DNA of 64,000 nt from Dendrophyllia cribrosa (lineage: Eukaryota; Cnidaria; Anthozoa; Scleractinia; Dendrophylliidae), in the NCBI GenBank assembly GCA_024195265.1, contig JAJLRJ010000011.1, positions 19,693,319 to 19,757,318 on the forward strand. Direction: 5' to 3'. The notes under the pieces are model-generated. The model had not been told where the DNA came from and did not search any database. It saw nothing but the letters and a program-made list of their open reading frames with translations. Shown here one piece after another: positions 57,127 to 64,000 of this stretch. Every line of letters begins with the position of its first letter. Positions within the stretch are counted from its first letter, which is position 1. The position numbers and the translations under genes were made by a program.

Positions 57127-57528
57127 TTATATTTTAGGATTTGAAAGAAGACAATATAATACACCACTTATTTGGCCCATTATTGGAGATCTTTTTATTT
57201 TCTTCGGCATTGAAAGGCAGCAATATGTGTATCCAGGCCCCTTTTCATAGTCATTGTAAAATCTTCCAAATGCATCATGAAAAATAGCATGTTTAATTAA
57301 AAATTGGTATTTGGTATTTAGAGTACAAGAACCAGGTCCTATTAATCCAATGTCAGAGTGTTTTTCTAATATTTGGTTAAATGATATTGGCTTATTCAAA
57401 TAGTTAACGTACAAAAATTGATATATTAAAGCCGATTTTAATATTTCATCTTTAGTATTAGGATGTAGGTTTTTTTGGGTTGTGAAAAATTTATTACAAA
57501 AATTAATTGACTGTGCAAGAATTGACAT
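57127..57528 (-). CDS. Phospholipase A2-like virion protein
   Basis: 133 residues. Residues 61-68 (GLIGPGSC) look like the calcium-binding glycine loop of secreted and parvovirus-type phospholipase A2. HD at 84-85 in AIFHDAFGRFY looks like the catalytic His-Asp helix at the expected distance of about 20 residues. Further Cys at 103, 104 and 126 could form disulphides. Parvoviruses and adintovirus-class elements use such a domain to breach endosomal membranes. The identification is by motif only, since overall similarity cannot be tested here. Start after TTGATATATATAAATG; 32 bases from the fibre gene. Confidence 0.6.
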   Translation of the reverse strand: MSILAQSINFCNKFFTTQKNLHPNTKDEILKSALIYQFLYVNYLNKPISFNQILEKHSDIGLIGPGSCTLNTKYQFLIKHAIFHDAFGRFYNDYEKGPGYTYCCLSMPKKIKRSPIMGQISGVLYCLLSNPKI

Positions 57529-57560
57529 TTATATATATCAATATATTAGATAATTATATA

Positions 57561-59354
57561 TTAAAACTCTTCAAAAAGTACACTGATATGGCAATTATAA
57601 GGTGCATATGTAATATGATCAATTGATAATAATTTGATTTGTACAGTTGTACCTTCATTGAAATTGATAATTGATGTTGATATATTGAAAGTGTATAAAA
57701 TTTTATTTGATGTTTTTTCCCAATTCTGCGGAGCAAACGAAGTGTTACCGATTAATATAACCATTTTTTTGTATCCTTCAGGCGGTTTATCGTCCAATAT
57801 CATCAACCATAATTTTACTAATTTCAAATTAATTAATGCAATAAATGATGATGAACCGTTGAATATGATATTATTACTGTTCTTATTTTTCGTATAATTT
57901 CCTGAAAATATGAATTTATTTTTCGGTTTTGGTAAACCAATAAGTTTTCTACCATTCATATCCAAATCTACTTCCATTTTCATAAGACCATTTTTAATAA
58001 AATATACATTGTCGTATATAGCAGTACTGACATCATTCTGGTAGCCTTCTACACCATAAACAACTAGATGACCAGTAGCTGGATTAGCGATCGTTCGGCC
58101 ATGGAGATCGATGAATAAATAATTTGGAGGTACTTGAGTCCATCTATGTATTTGAACGATTGTCCTTGAATAATTTTGGAACAGCTTCGTTGTTTGTTTT
58201 TGAATATTCATCGTACTCGCTTGAGCTGTGACACTGATTGCACTCATTTGTATCGGGTAGAATTCAATGACGAGCGTATAATAACCTACAGGTACCGGAT
58301 GCAGATTAAAACTAATTCTTGATCGGTATAGGCCACTGTTGTCAACCTTTAGGGTGAACTCATAGGCTTTTTTATTCAGTTTATGTAGGGATTGTTGAAA
58401 ATCAACGATTCCAGTTACAGTGATATTTGATTCGCTACTGCTTTCATTAATGTCCAGCATTAAATACCTGAATACATCCTCTAGTTGGTTTCCTGTAATA
58501 TATGTATGACTGATTTTCTCCTCCAGATCTTGTTTTAACTTAACAACTCCAGTATTGTAATCCGATTTGTCGAGTTTTTTCGTTTGTATGTCGTTGATTG
58601 AGGCTTCATTTTGTGTTATTCTTAGGTTATTTCCGCTTGTTTTAGCGTCAACATATGTTTTGTCTGCTTTTAGATTAGTTAAATTATCCACATACCCTTT
58701 ATTCACAGCATGATCAACTGCTGTTGGATCTTTTATATTGAAAATTGTATTATTATTCATATCCAAACCAGTCTCCATTGGCAACATCTCTTTACGACTG
58801 ACAAAAATGTTTTTTACATCATTATAACTAACAAGATTGTTGTAATTTGCAGCTAAATCCAAGTATGTCTGTTGTTTCGACTCAACAATATTAAAAAGTT
58901 CTTTCAAATCAATGTTTTTAGTAACTTCATGAGTGTGATCAGGAACATCGGGATGATTTTTTTTGAGAGTTATCATATTCACAGCACTGAGATCATTGTT
59001 TTCATCCGTATCCATATTTGTGATCAGTTTTCGATCCATATTAATTTCTCCAGGTAGAATTAATTTATTTCCTCTTAAATCAAGATCTCCCGTCATGTGA
59101 TTTTCGCCATTCAACAATAATACTTCATATTTACCGGGTTTAGTTAGTAATCCAACATCTAATTGATGCTTGGTAATTGCATCTCTGTCATTACCCCCTT
59201 CCTTTAGATTGACAAGTTTTTTATTCTGCATATCATAGTTATTGTTTGGATCCAACTTGAGTCCACTACTTGCTTGAATTTTTTGGCTAATGATTCTAAT
59301 ATATTCAGAAATGTCAATATTTGTGAATTTCTTAAGGTTATTAAATATGCCCAT
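57561..59354 (-). CDS. Tail-fibre-like attachment protein
   Basis: 597 residues, the largest visible viral gene. The N-terminal 230 residues repeat a bacteriophage tail-fibre signature: DMQNKKLVNL, HMTGDLDLRGNKLI, LDMNNNTIFNIKDPTAVDHA then VNKGYVDNL, and the same theme returns near residue 465 (LDMNGRKLIGLP). A coiled-coil-prone stretch follows (KLDKSDYNTGVVKLKQDLEE), then two beta-rich regions (about 310-460 and 480-597) that could be jelly-roll knobs. I infer a trimeric host-recognition fibre. The start is set by ATAATATAGATG. The frame is fully open. Resemblance to phage fibres is compositional and motif-level, not proof of bacterial origin. Confidence 0.65.
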   Translation of the reverse strand: MGIFNNLKKFTNIDISEYIRIISQKIQASSGLKLDPNNNYDMQNKKLVNLKEGGNDRDAITKHQLDVGLLTKPGKYEVLLLNGENHMTGDLDLRGNKLILPGEINMDRKLITNMDTDENNDLSAVNMITLKKNHPDVPDHTHEVTKNIDLKELFNIVESKQQTYLDLAANYNNLVSYNDVKNIFVSRKEMLPMETGLDMNNNTIFNIKDPTAVDHAVNKGYVDNLTNLKADKTYVDAKTSGNNLRITQNEASINDIQTKKLDKSDYNTGVVKLKQDLEEKISHTYITGNQLEDVFRYLMLDINESSSESNITVTGIVDFQQSLHKLNKKAYEFTLKVDNSGLYRSRISFNLHPVPVGYYTLVIEFYPIQMSAISVTAQASTMNIQKQTTKLFQNYSRTIVQIHRWTQVPPNYLFIDLHGRTIANPATGHLVVYGVEGYQNDVSTAIYDNVYFIKNGLMKMEVDLDMNGRKLIGLPKPKNKFIFSGNYTKNKNSNNIIFNGSSSFIALINLKLVKLWLMILDDKPPEGYKKMVILIGNTSFAPQNWEKTSNKILYTFNISTSIINFNEGTTVQIKLLSIDHITYAPYNCHISVLFEEF

Positions 59355-59372
59355 CTATATTATGATATTACA

Positions 59373-60008
59373 TTAGATTACTTCATCAAAATTCTTCTTC
59401 ACACTTTTATTTTCTTTGTCCACAAACAGAAATTCATAGGGCCCTAATTTATTGAACAAACCAGGGTCTATTAAGTTTTCTTTGGCAATGAGATTCAAAT
59501 GGTTTTTGGTAGTAGGAGGATACAACATCATATGACTGCAGTTTAATCTAAGTTTCTGCGGAATATCATAGTAACTCTGGCTTAAATAAATTGGGCTTAT
59601 CTTATGGTGGCGTCCATCTGTGAAGTTGTTGGCAATTTTATTTTGTATTTTATCAGGTGCATTAATTAGATCATCAAAAATGACAATTTTACGGTTGTTG
59701 TTGGGATATTCTGAAGTGTCTTTAATATCATCAGATGATCCAATTTCTAATACAGGATAACCAACCTTATCAGATATTTTATTCATCAATGTTTGTAGAT
59801 CTTGTATTTTTTCCTGATGATGATTTGGTGTGTATAAATATATCTTATCATAATACATCAGTGGTGATCTTAACATATGCATAAGAGCATTTGTCTTTCC
59901 ACATCGACTTTGTCCTGTAATAATCATTCTAAAATCTTCGTCTAAAAAATTGTTTAATCTTTTTTTTAATTCATCATTTCTATTTGTATCGTAATTCGGA
60001 ATTTTCAT
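59373..60008 (-). CDS. A32/FtsK-HerA-type genome-packaging ATPase
   Basis: 211 residues from the Met at 60,008; an upstream Met at 60,053 is less likely because the conserved viral start motif CATATTTTATATAATG ends at 60,008. Walker A is GQSRCGKT near residue 32, Walker B is RKIVIFDDLI near 106, and SPIYLSQSYYDIP followed by LRLNCSHMMLYPP is the family's sensor region. This layout and size match the poxvirus A32-like packaging ATPases found in Polintons, adintoviruses, virophages and PLVs. It would pump DNA into the capsid. Divergent from the coiled-coil structural gene. Confidence 0.85.
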   Translation of the reverse strand: MKIPNYDTNRNDELKKRLNNFLDEDFRMIITGQSRCGKTNALMHMLRSPLMYYDKIYLYTPNHHQEKIQDLQTLMNKISDKVGYPVLEIGSSDDIKDTSEYPNNNRKIVIFDDLINAPDKIQNKIANNFTDGRHHKISPIYLSQSYYDIPQKLRLNCSHMMLYPPTTKNHLNLIAKENLIDPGLFNKLGPYEFLFVDKENKSVKKNFDEVI

Positions 60009-60139
60009 TATATAAAATATGTTAGATAATAAATATGTGTTGTTTTTACACATATTTATAAATATAAGTGTTGTTTTTACACATATTTTTAAAGATAAGT
60101 GTCATTTCGACAGATAAATTATGTAACATATTTTATATA
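60009..60139. promoter_or_regulatory. Divergent viral promoter region with mirror-image start motifs
   Basis: AACATATTTTATATAATGAA occurs at both ends, reading outward into each gene, with the start ATG included. Between them GTGTTGTTTTTACACATATTT occurs twice in tandem (about 60,037 and 60,069). This is the only bidirectional control region in the visible block. Confidence 0.7.
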
Positions 60140-61246
60140 ATGAATATTGACAGAATTAAAAAATATGCTGATTCAGAATATGATAGCTATAAAATTGTCA
60201 AAGCAGTTACTGAATCAAAAAATGAAATAAAAAATAAGGAAGGAGGGCGTGATATTGTAATGAGTGATTATTTTAAGACATTACGAGAGCCATTGATTGA
60301 AAAACAGAAAAAAACAGATGAGAAACAGGATCAACTAATTGAACAACTACGGGGAAATCAATTAGCTTTAACAAAGGGATTTCAGGATATAATTGAATCG
60401 AATAAAGACATAATAACATTACAACATGAGCTACCCCAAATAGATTACCAACCAGAACAAAAATCAAGAAAAGATCCAACATATTTTAATATTGATAACC
60501 GATTTAATAAAGATGATAAAATTATTTTAAACAAAAACAATTTGACAATGCCCTCACAATTATTATCATTGTCTCCCCAAAAATTATTGGAAGAAAAGAA
60601 AAAATCTGCCGAATTAGCAATGGTCTTGGGCGGAAATAAAAAGGGCAAGAGTAAAGAAGTTAAGGCGGAATATACTAATGAAATAGGCGTTCTTCGAAAA
60701 TATAGGGATACAATCTCAGACGTATTAAAGTCGTTTGAGTATAGACAAAAAGGTGAGGGTATTCGAATATATAAACAACCAAAAAGAAATGCTTTCAAAA
60801 TAAATGGTAATCAATATGGTGGCCTTCTTATTGATGTCTCAAAATTGATGAATGAAATGAAGCTGAATGCATATCATGGTGGTAAATTGGTTTATGAAGC
60901 TGATGCTGATAAATCACTCATAAATATGCTAACTAAAAGATATAATCCCAAAACAAACTACAGTCTGAATGCTGTAAAGATTTTTAACGATCTTAATATG
61001 CTCAGTAATATTGGACCACACAAATCATCTGGTAAGTCCAGAATGATTGGATCAAGTGTTATGTATTATCAAGATCCAAAGCAATTGGCTGATCGCATGA
61101 AAATAATAATTGGTTCAATGGTGGCTGGAAACAATAGTCCAGTGTTGCGAAATGACTTATCACAAATCAATGATGAATTAATGAAAATAGGGGCTATTGA
61201 CAGAACAATGCATGAGAAATTATACAATAAATATATAAGCATATAA
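60140..61246 (+). CDS. Coiled-coil virion-associated protein, function unknown
   Basis: 368 residues when started at Met 60,140, which follows CATATTTTATATAATG; the longer frame from 60,068 would place the motif inside the gene. The N-terminal 110 residues are Lys/Glu/Gln-rich and probably coiled coil (LIEKQKKTDEKQDQLIEQL); a Lys-Gly-rich patch (GGNKKGKSKEVK) follows, then a folded C-terminal domain with INGNQYGGLLIDVSKL and IIIGSMVAGNNS. I do not know the family. Position directly before penton and capsid genes suggests a structural or assembly role. Confidence 0.65.
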   Translation: MNIDRIKKYADSEYDSYKIVKAVTESKNEIKNKEGGRDIVMSDYFKTLREPLIEKQKKTDEKQDQLIEQLRGNQLALTKGFQDIIESNKDIITLQHELPQIDYQPEQKSRKDPTYFNIDNRFNKDDKIILNKNNLTMPSQLLSLSPQKLLEEKKKSAELAMVLGGNKKGKSKEVKAEYTNEIGVLRKYRDTISDVLKSFEYRQKGEGIRIYKQPKRNAFKINGNQYGGLLIDVSKLMNEMKLNAYHGGKLVYEADADKSLINMLTKRYNPKTNYSLNAVKIFNDLNMLSNIGPHKSSGKSRMIGSSVMYYQDPKQLADRMKIIIGSMVAGNNSPVLRNDLSQINDELMKIGAIDRTMHEKLYNKYISI

Positions 61247-61250
61247 TATA

Positions 61251-62012
61251 ATGGATGTAAATAGAGTTTTAGTTTTCAAATCAATAGATGCTAAAAAACA
61301 AAAACAAAATAATAAACCAGGTAATTTCACTATAAAGTTCATTCCTGAATTAATTTTAGATGACAACAAACAATACTATATGGCATTAGATCATCTCAGT
61401 ATGACTGCAAGTTGGCATAACATACGACCAGAATATTATAACAACCAATTAAAGATCTCAAAAAACAAAGGCACTTCTTGGCAAACAATAACATTCCCAT
61501 CAGGTATTTATGACTATGATGATATAGATCAATATATTCACAATGAAATTGGAAAACTCATGCAAAAGGAGACTTATGGAATTGATATATTATTTGACCT
61601 TACAACATATAAGGTTTTCATAAAGTTGGATGAAAACTATTGGATTGATTTCAAGAATAGCGGAAACTTTGCAGATTTACTGGGTTTCGATAAAACAGGG
61701 ATATTGAAAGTGAGTTCTTATGGACCCCAATTTCCTAATATCAGCAACAGTATTGATAACTTATACATAAGAACTTCTCTACTAAGTAATTCAATCGTTT
61801 CAGGAAGGTTATCAGACGTGCTTTTTACCTTCTCAACGAATACAAAAACAAGATCTCTACCATTTGAAATACAACCAATGAATTATCTTTGGAATAAAAT
61901 AAATACAAAAGTACTATCTGAAGTTACTTTTTATATCACAGACGACGAAAACAGGGAGGTTGACTTAAATGGAATTGATATATCTTTAACCGTTGTGATA
62001 AAAGAAGCTTAA
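61251..62012 (+). CDS. Penton-like minor capsid protein
   Basis: 253 residues of mainly beta-strand character: KPGNFTIKFIPELILDDNKQ, YMALDHLSMTASWHNI, ISKNKGTSWQTITFPSGIYD, a region with FADLLGFDKTG, and a C-terminal ISLTVVIKEA. Length, position two genes before the capsid gene, and the beta-rich make-up suit the single-jelly-roll penton (vertex) protein of Polinton-class viruses. This is inference from context; the fold should be tested by structure prediction. Start after CATATAATATAATG, only four bases after the previous stop. Confidence 0.55.
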   Translation: MDVNRVLVFKSIDAKKQKQNNKPGNFTIKFIPELILDDNKQYYMALDHLSMTASWHNIRPEYYNNQLKISKNKGTSWQTITFPSGIYDYDDIDQYIHNEIGKLMQKETYGIDILFDLTTYKVFIKLDENYWIDFKNSGNFADLLGFDKTGILKVSSYGPQFPNISNSIDNLYIRTSLLSNSIVSGRLSDVLFTFSTNTKTRSLPFEIQPMNYLWNKINTKVLSEVTFYITDDENREVDLNGIDISLTVVIKEA

Positions 62013-62034
62013 TTTATATACACTCACTATATAG

Positions 62035-62406
62035 ATGGAACGAAGAGAAAGAGATCCAGATACTGGAGATTACATTATTCAAGGTGAAGGAATATTTGAT
62101 GTTTTCAAAAATGTTGGAAGTAAGATAGCTTCAAAACTTGCAAGCAAAACAGCTAAACAACTTGCTAAAAAGGGTGCTGAAAAGTTGATAGAAAAGGGGT
62201 CGGAAAAAATAGGTGAAAAAACAGGTCAGCTTATTGGTGACAAAATTTACAATAAATTTAGTGATAAAACAAACGAGCCAAAAATAACGAATGAAACAAA
62301 AGGTGATGAAATAATCAAACTTTTACAAAAAGAAAATGAGCAACAGGCTCAAGATACTGACAAATATCAATATATTAAAGATGTTTATAATGATTTACTA
62401 TTATAA
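62035..62406 (+). CDS. Small amphipathic minor virion protein
   Basis: 123 residues. After GEGIFDVFKNVGSKIASKLA comes a long Lys/Ala/Gly amphipathic helix (KTAKQLAKKGAEKLIEKGSE then KIGEKTGQLIGDKIYNKF) and an acidic tail. Gly-Glu-Gly near the N-terminus and a membrane-active-looking helix are seen in small core or minor capsid proteins of adenovirus-like particles (pVI-like role). Inferred only from composition and location between penton and capsid genes. Start after CACTATATAGATG. Confidence 0.55.
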   Translation: MERRERDPDTGDYIIQGEGIFDVFKNVGSKIASKLASKTAKQLAKKGAEKLIEKGSEKIGEKTGQLIGDKIYNKFSDKTNEPKITNETKGDEIIKLLQKENEQQAQDTDKYQYIKDVYNDLLL

Positions 62407-62434
62407 TGATTTTTTATCTAAACTAATAATATAT

Positions 62435-63745
62435 ATGAACGGAAATTTTCGAAGTCCAGAATTTGTTAAAAGATATGAATATGCATATTATGATTTACAA
62501 ACACCTTTGAATGCTAATATTGGGGCGAATAATCGACAAACAAAAGATAATTACATGTTTGTAATAGATAATAGCTCAGATGCTAACCCAATAGACTGGT
62601 ATAATGCATATATTGAAGTCAATTTCAAGCTTCTTCAGTTAGATCAAGATCAAGATGGAGCTGGTATCGGCGCCGGAGTGGGAAATGGAAATTTATTTTG
62701 TACAACAACAAACGGTAACACCTTCATCAGAGAAATACAAGTTGAATGTAATGGTATAAGTGTATATAACAACACAAAAGCCAATGAATCATCGAATGTT
62801 CTATCACTTTTAAAATACACTAAAGAATATGCCAATACAGTTGCTAAAGACAATTTCTTTTATTTAGATACTTCGACTGGAACAGCTGAGCCTAGAACAG
62901 TTCAAGCATTGTACAACCAAGGATTCGCGACGCGAAAAATTCTTACAGACGCAGGCAGTGAGAACAAAATATCTATCCCATTGAATATATATTCGTATTT
63001 TGCTGCATTCAAAAAGAATCTTCATCCAAATATAAAAATGAACATTTTAATCCGATTGGAAAATGATAACAATATTATATTTCGTAGCAATGCTGCTCCT
63101 GATTCAAAAGTTTTGATGACTAAATTCAGATTATGGTGCCCTAAACTTATTTTCAATGGTAGTGGTATGCGTCAATATCTGGAAAACTATCTGAAACCAA
63201 AAACTTGGATATACTTGAGAGAGCATTATGAAATAAATCAAACTGCGGCTGTGAGTTCATTTTTCAGAATTAGTACAGGTATAAGAAGACCAAGACATGT
63301 TTTTCTATGGGTGAATCCAACAGCTTCATATAATAATCAAGAAGCTAATATATTTACATTCAAGACATTCAGTATAGGTGCAAATAACAGAGTTTTCAGT
63401 AAAGCTCAGCTTGAAATGAATAATAGCATATATTATCCTCAACTTGAATTGTCAGCTAATGAAGAGAGTAGATTATACAGAACACTTATGAGCTATAGTT
63501 CTGCTTACAATGACTTTCTTAGTGGGTCATTAATTGATAGAAGTAATTTCAGAAATTTGTTTGGAATGATTTATTTCGACCTAAGAAATCAAGAGGAAGA
63601 CACAAAAGATTCTGTTGTATCATTAACTTTCCGATATGAACTCAACGGAGCAAATGCAACTAACTATACTTTGAATGCTCTTGTTCTTCATGAAAAAGAG
63701 ATCGAATTATACACAAGCAGTGGTAAACTACTTATTAAAGCATAA
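62435..63745 (+). CDS. Major capsid protein, probable double jelly-roll
   Basis: 436 residues from Met 62,435, chosen because CTAATAATATATATG directly precedes it; the frame extends upstream to 62,336 but overlaps the previous gene. Beta-rich throughout, with blocks typical of Polinton/PLV capsid proteins: PLNANIGANNRQTKDNYMFV, WYNAYIEVNFKLLQL, TFIREIQVECNGISVYN at the N-terminus, FLSGSLIDRSNFRNLFGMIY and LTFRYELNG near the end. The position after packaging ATPase, penton and minor protein supports the call. At 436 residues it is toward the short end for such proteins, nearer PLV than adintovirus hexons. Entire and unbroken. Confidence 0.7.
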   Translation: MNGNFRSPEFVKRYEYAYYDLQTPLNANIGANNRQTKDNYMFVIDNSSDANPIDWYNAYIEVNFKLLQLDQDQDGAGIGAGVGNGNLFCTTTNGNTFIREIQVECNGISVYNNTKANESSNVLSLLKYTKEYANTVAKDNFFYLDTSTGTAEPRTVQALYNQGFATRKILTDAGSENKISIPLNIYSYFAAFKKNLHPNIKMNILIRLENDNNIIFRSNAAPDSKVLMTKFRLWCPKLIFNGSGMRQYLENYLKPKTWIYLREHYEINQTAAVSSFFRISTGIRRPRHVFLWVNPTASYNNQEANIFTFKTFSIGANNRVFSKAQLEMNNSIYYPQLELSANEESRLYRTLMSYSSAYNDFLSGSLIDRSNFRNLFGMIYFDLRNQEEDTKDSVVSLTFRYELNGANATNYTLNALVLHEKEIELYTSSGKLLIKA

Positions 63746-63834
63746 ATTAATTATGTTGTTACAATATTTATAGTTTTTCAATTAAACATGTTTTGTAATT
63801 ATCAAAATTATATAACATATATTATATACAAAAT
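63746..63834 (+). promoter_or_regulatory. Spacer and start motif before the last visible gene
   Basis: AT-rich spacer with TATAACATATATTATATACA just upstream of the ATG at 63,835, again the TATA-like start motif. Confidence 0.5.
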
Positions 63835-64000
63835 ATGACAACTTATTATGAATATGGTGTGAAATTATCTCAAGGACAAAAACAAAAATTAGCAAAAGCA
63901 TATGAAACAAATTCACCAATAACAATTCGATTAGCTAAAAATGAGTTGATGGGAAGCGATGGACTGAATTTAACTAAAACACAGATAAATAAAATCAAAA
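63835..64000 (+). CDS. Conserved virion-associated protein, partial (runs off the window)
   Basis: The frame opens at the ATG at 63,835 after TTATATACAAAATATG and continues through the edge: 55 residues are visible, including EYGVKLSQGQKQKLAKAYET, SPITIRLAKNELMGSDGLN and LTKTQINKIK. Basic, helical and Thr/Lys-rich; I recall this N-terminus as a repeated companion of such capsid genes in aquatic animal genomes, probably a DNA-binding core or minor capsid protein, but I cannot name it. The rest is outside the window. Confidence 0.6.
   Translation, partial: MTTYYEYGVKLSQGQKQKLAKAYETNSPITIRLAKNELMGSDGLNLTKTQINKIK

Noticed and set aside
57053..57897. Plus-strand frames opposite the fibre, PLA2-like and membrane genes
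   Set aside because: Shadows of well-supported minus-strand genes.
55974..64000. Bacteriophage or bacterial contamination because of the tail-fibre-like protein
   Set aside because: The packaging ATPase, VLTF3-like and capsid types are eukaryotic-virus-like, genes lack Shine-Dalgarno sites, and host exons lie on the same sequence.

Overview
The window looks like a stretch of animal nuclear genome, most likely an anthozoan cnidarian (coral or sea anemone). The call is inferred from the gene content: a spliced gene with a D8C (uromodulin-type cysteine-rich) domain followed by a GAIN domain, and a transposon community (THAP/P2X7-like TTAA elements, PIF/Harbinger elements with Myb-like partners, Penelope-like elements with hammerhead ribozymes) that is typical of cnidarians. 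The DNA is AT-rich and most of it is transposon wreckage. No species-level marker was recognised.

Layout. 1-9,660: gene-poor flank, then the decayed copy of a DDE-transposase-like/C2H2 gene (3,242-8,520), interrupted by a 1.7 kb Mutator-like element carrying a RecQ helicase fragment and by a Penelope fragment with a canonical hammerhead ribozyme. 9,663-14,195: a Kolobok-like TTAA element with THAP, transposase-tail and P2X7-like remnants. 14,330-19,262: inverted-repeat families, a 1.9 kb foldback element with minisatellite arms (15,217-17,124) and a LINE 3' end split by a MITE. 20,509-55,253: eight exons of one plus-strand host gene, signal peptide + Thr/Pro linker + D8C + small exon + four GAIN-domain exons, i.e. 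the extracellular part of an adhesion-GPCR-like receptor. Exon phases agree except for one missing exon or more between 37,506 and 50,956. Its introns contain two PIF/Harbinger elements (30,893-34,574 and 40,025-47,876, both with AAT/ATT target duplications), the second split by a TTAA element (40,868-42,987), plus LINE, Penelope, MITE and satellite sequence.

55,974-64,000 (runs off the right edge): a compact, intron-less, fully open block of ten genes that I read as an endogenous Polinton/adintovirus/PLV-class double-stranded DNA virus lying in a host intron. It has a VLTF3-like late transcription factor, a small membrane protein, a phospholipase A2-like protein, a 597-residue phage-tail-fibre-like protein, an A32/FtsK-type packaging ATPase, a coiled-coil protein, a penton-like protein, an amphipathic minor virion protein, the major capsid protein and the start of a further conserved protein. 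No polymerase or integrase is in the visible part. All ten start codons directly follow an AT-rich TATA-like motif, much like poxvirus late initiators, which fits the presence of a VLTF3-like factor. This unit is the most interesting system in the window.
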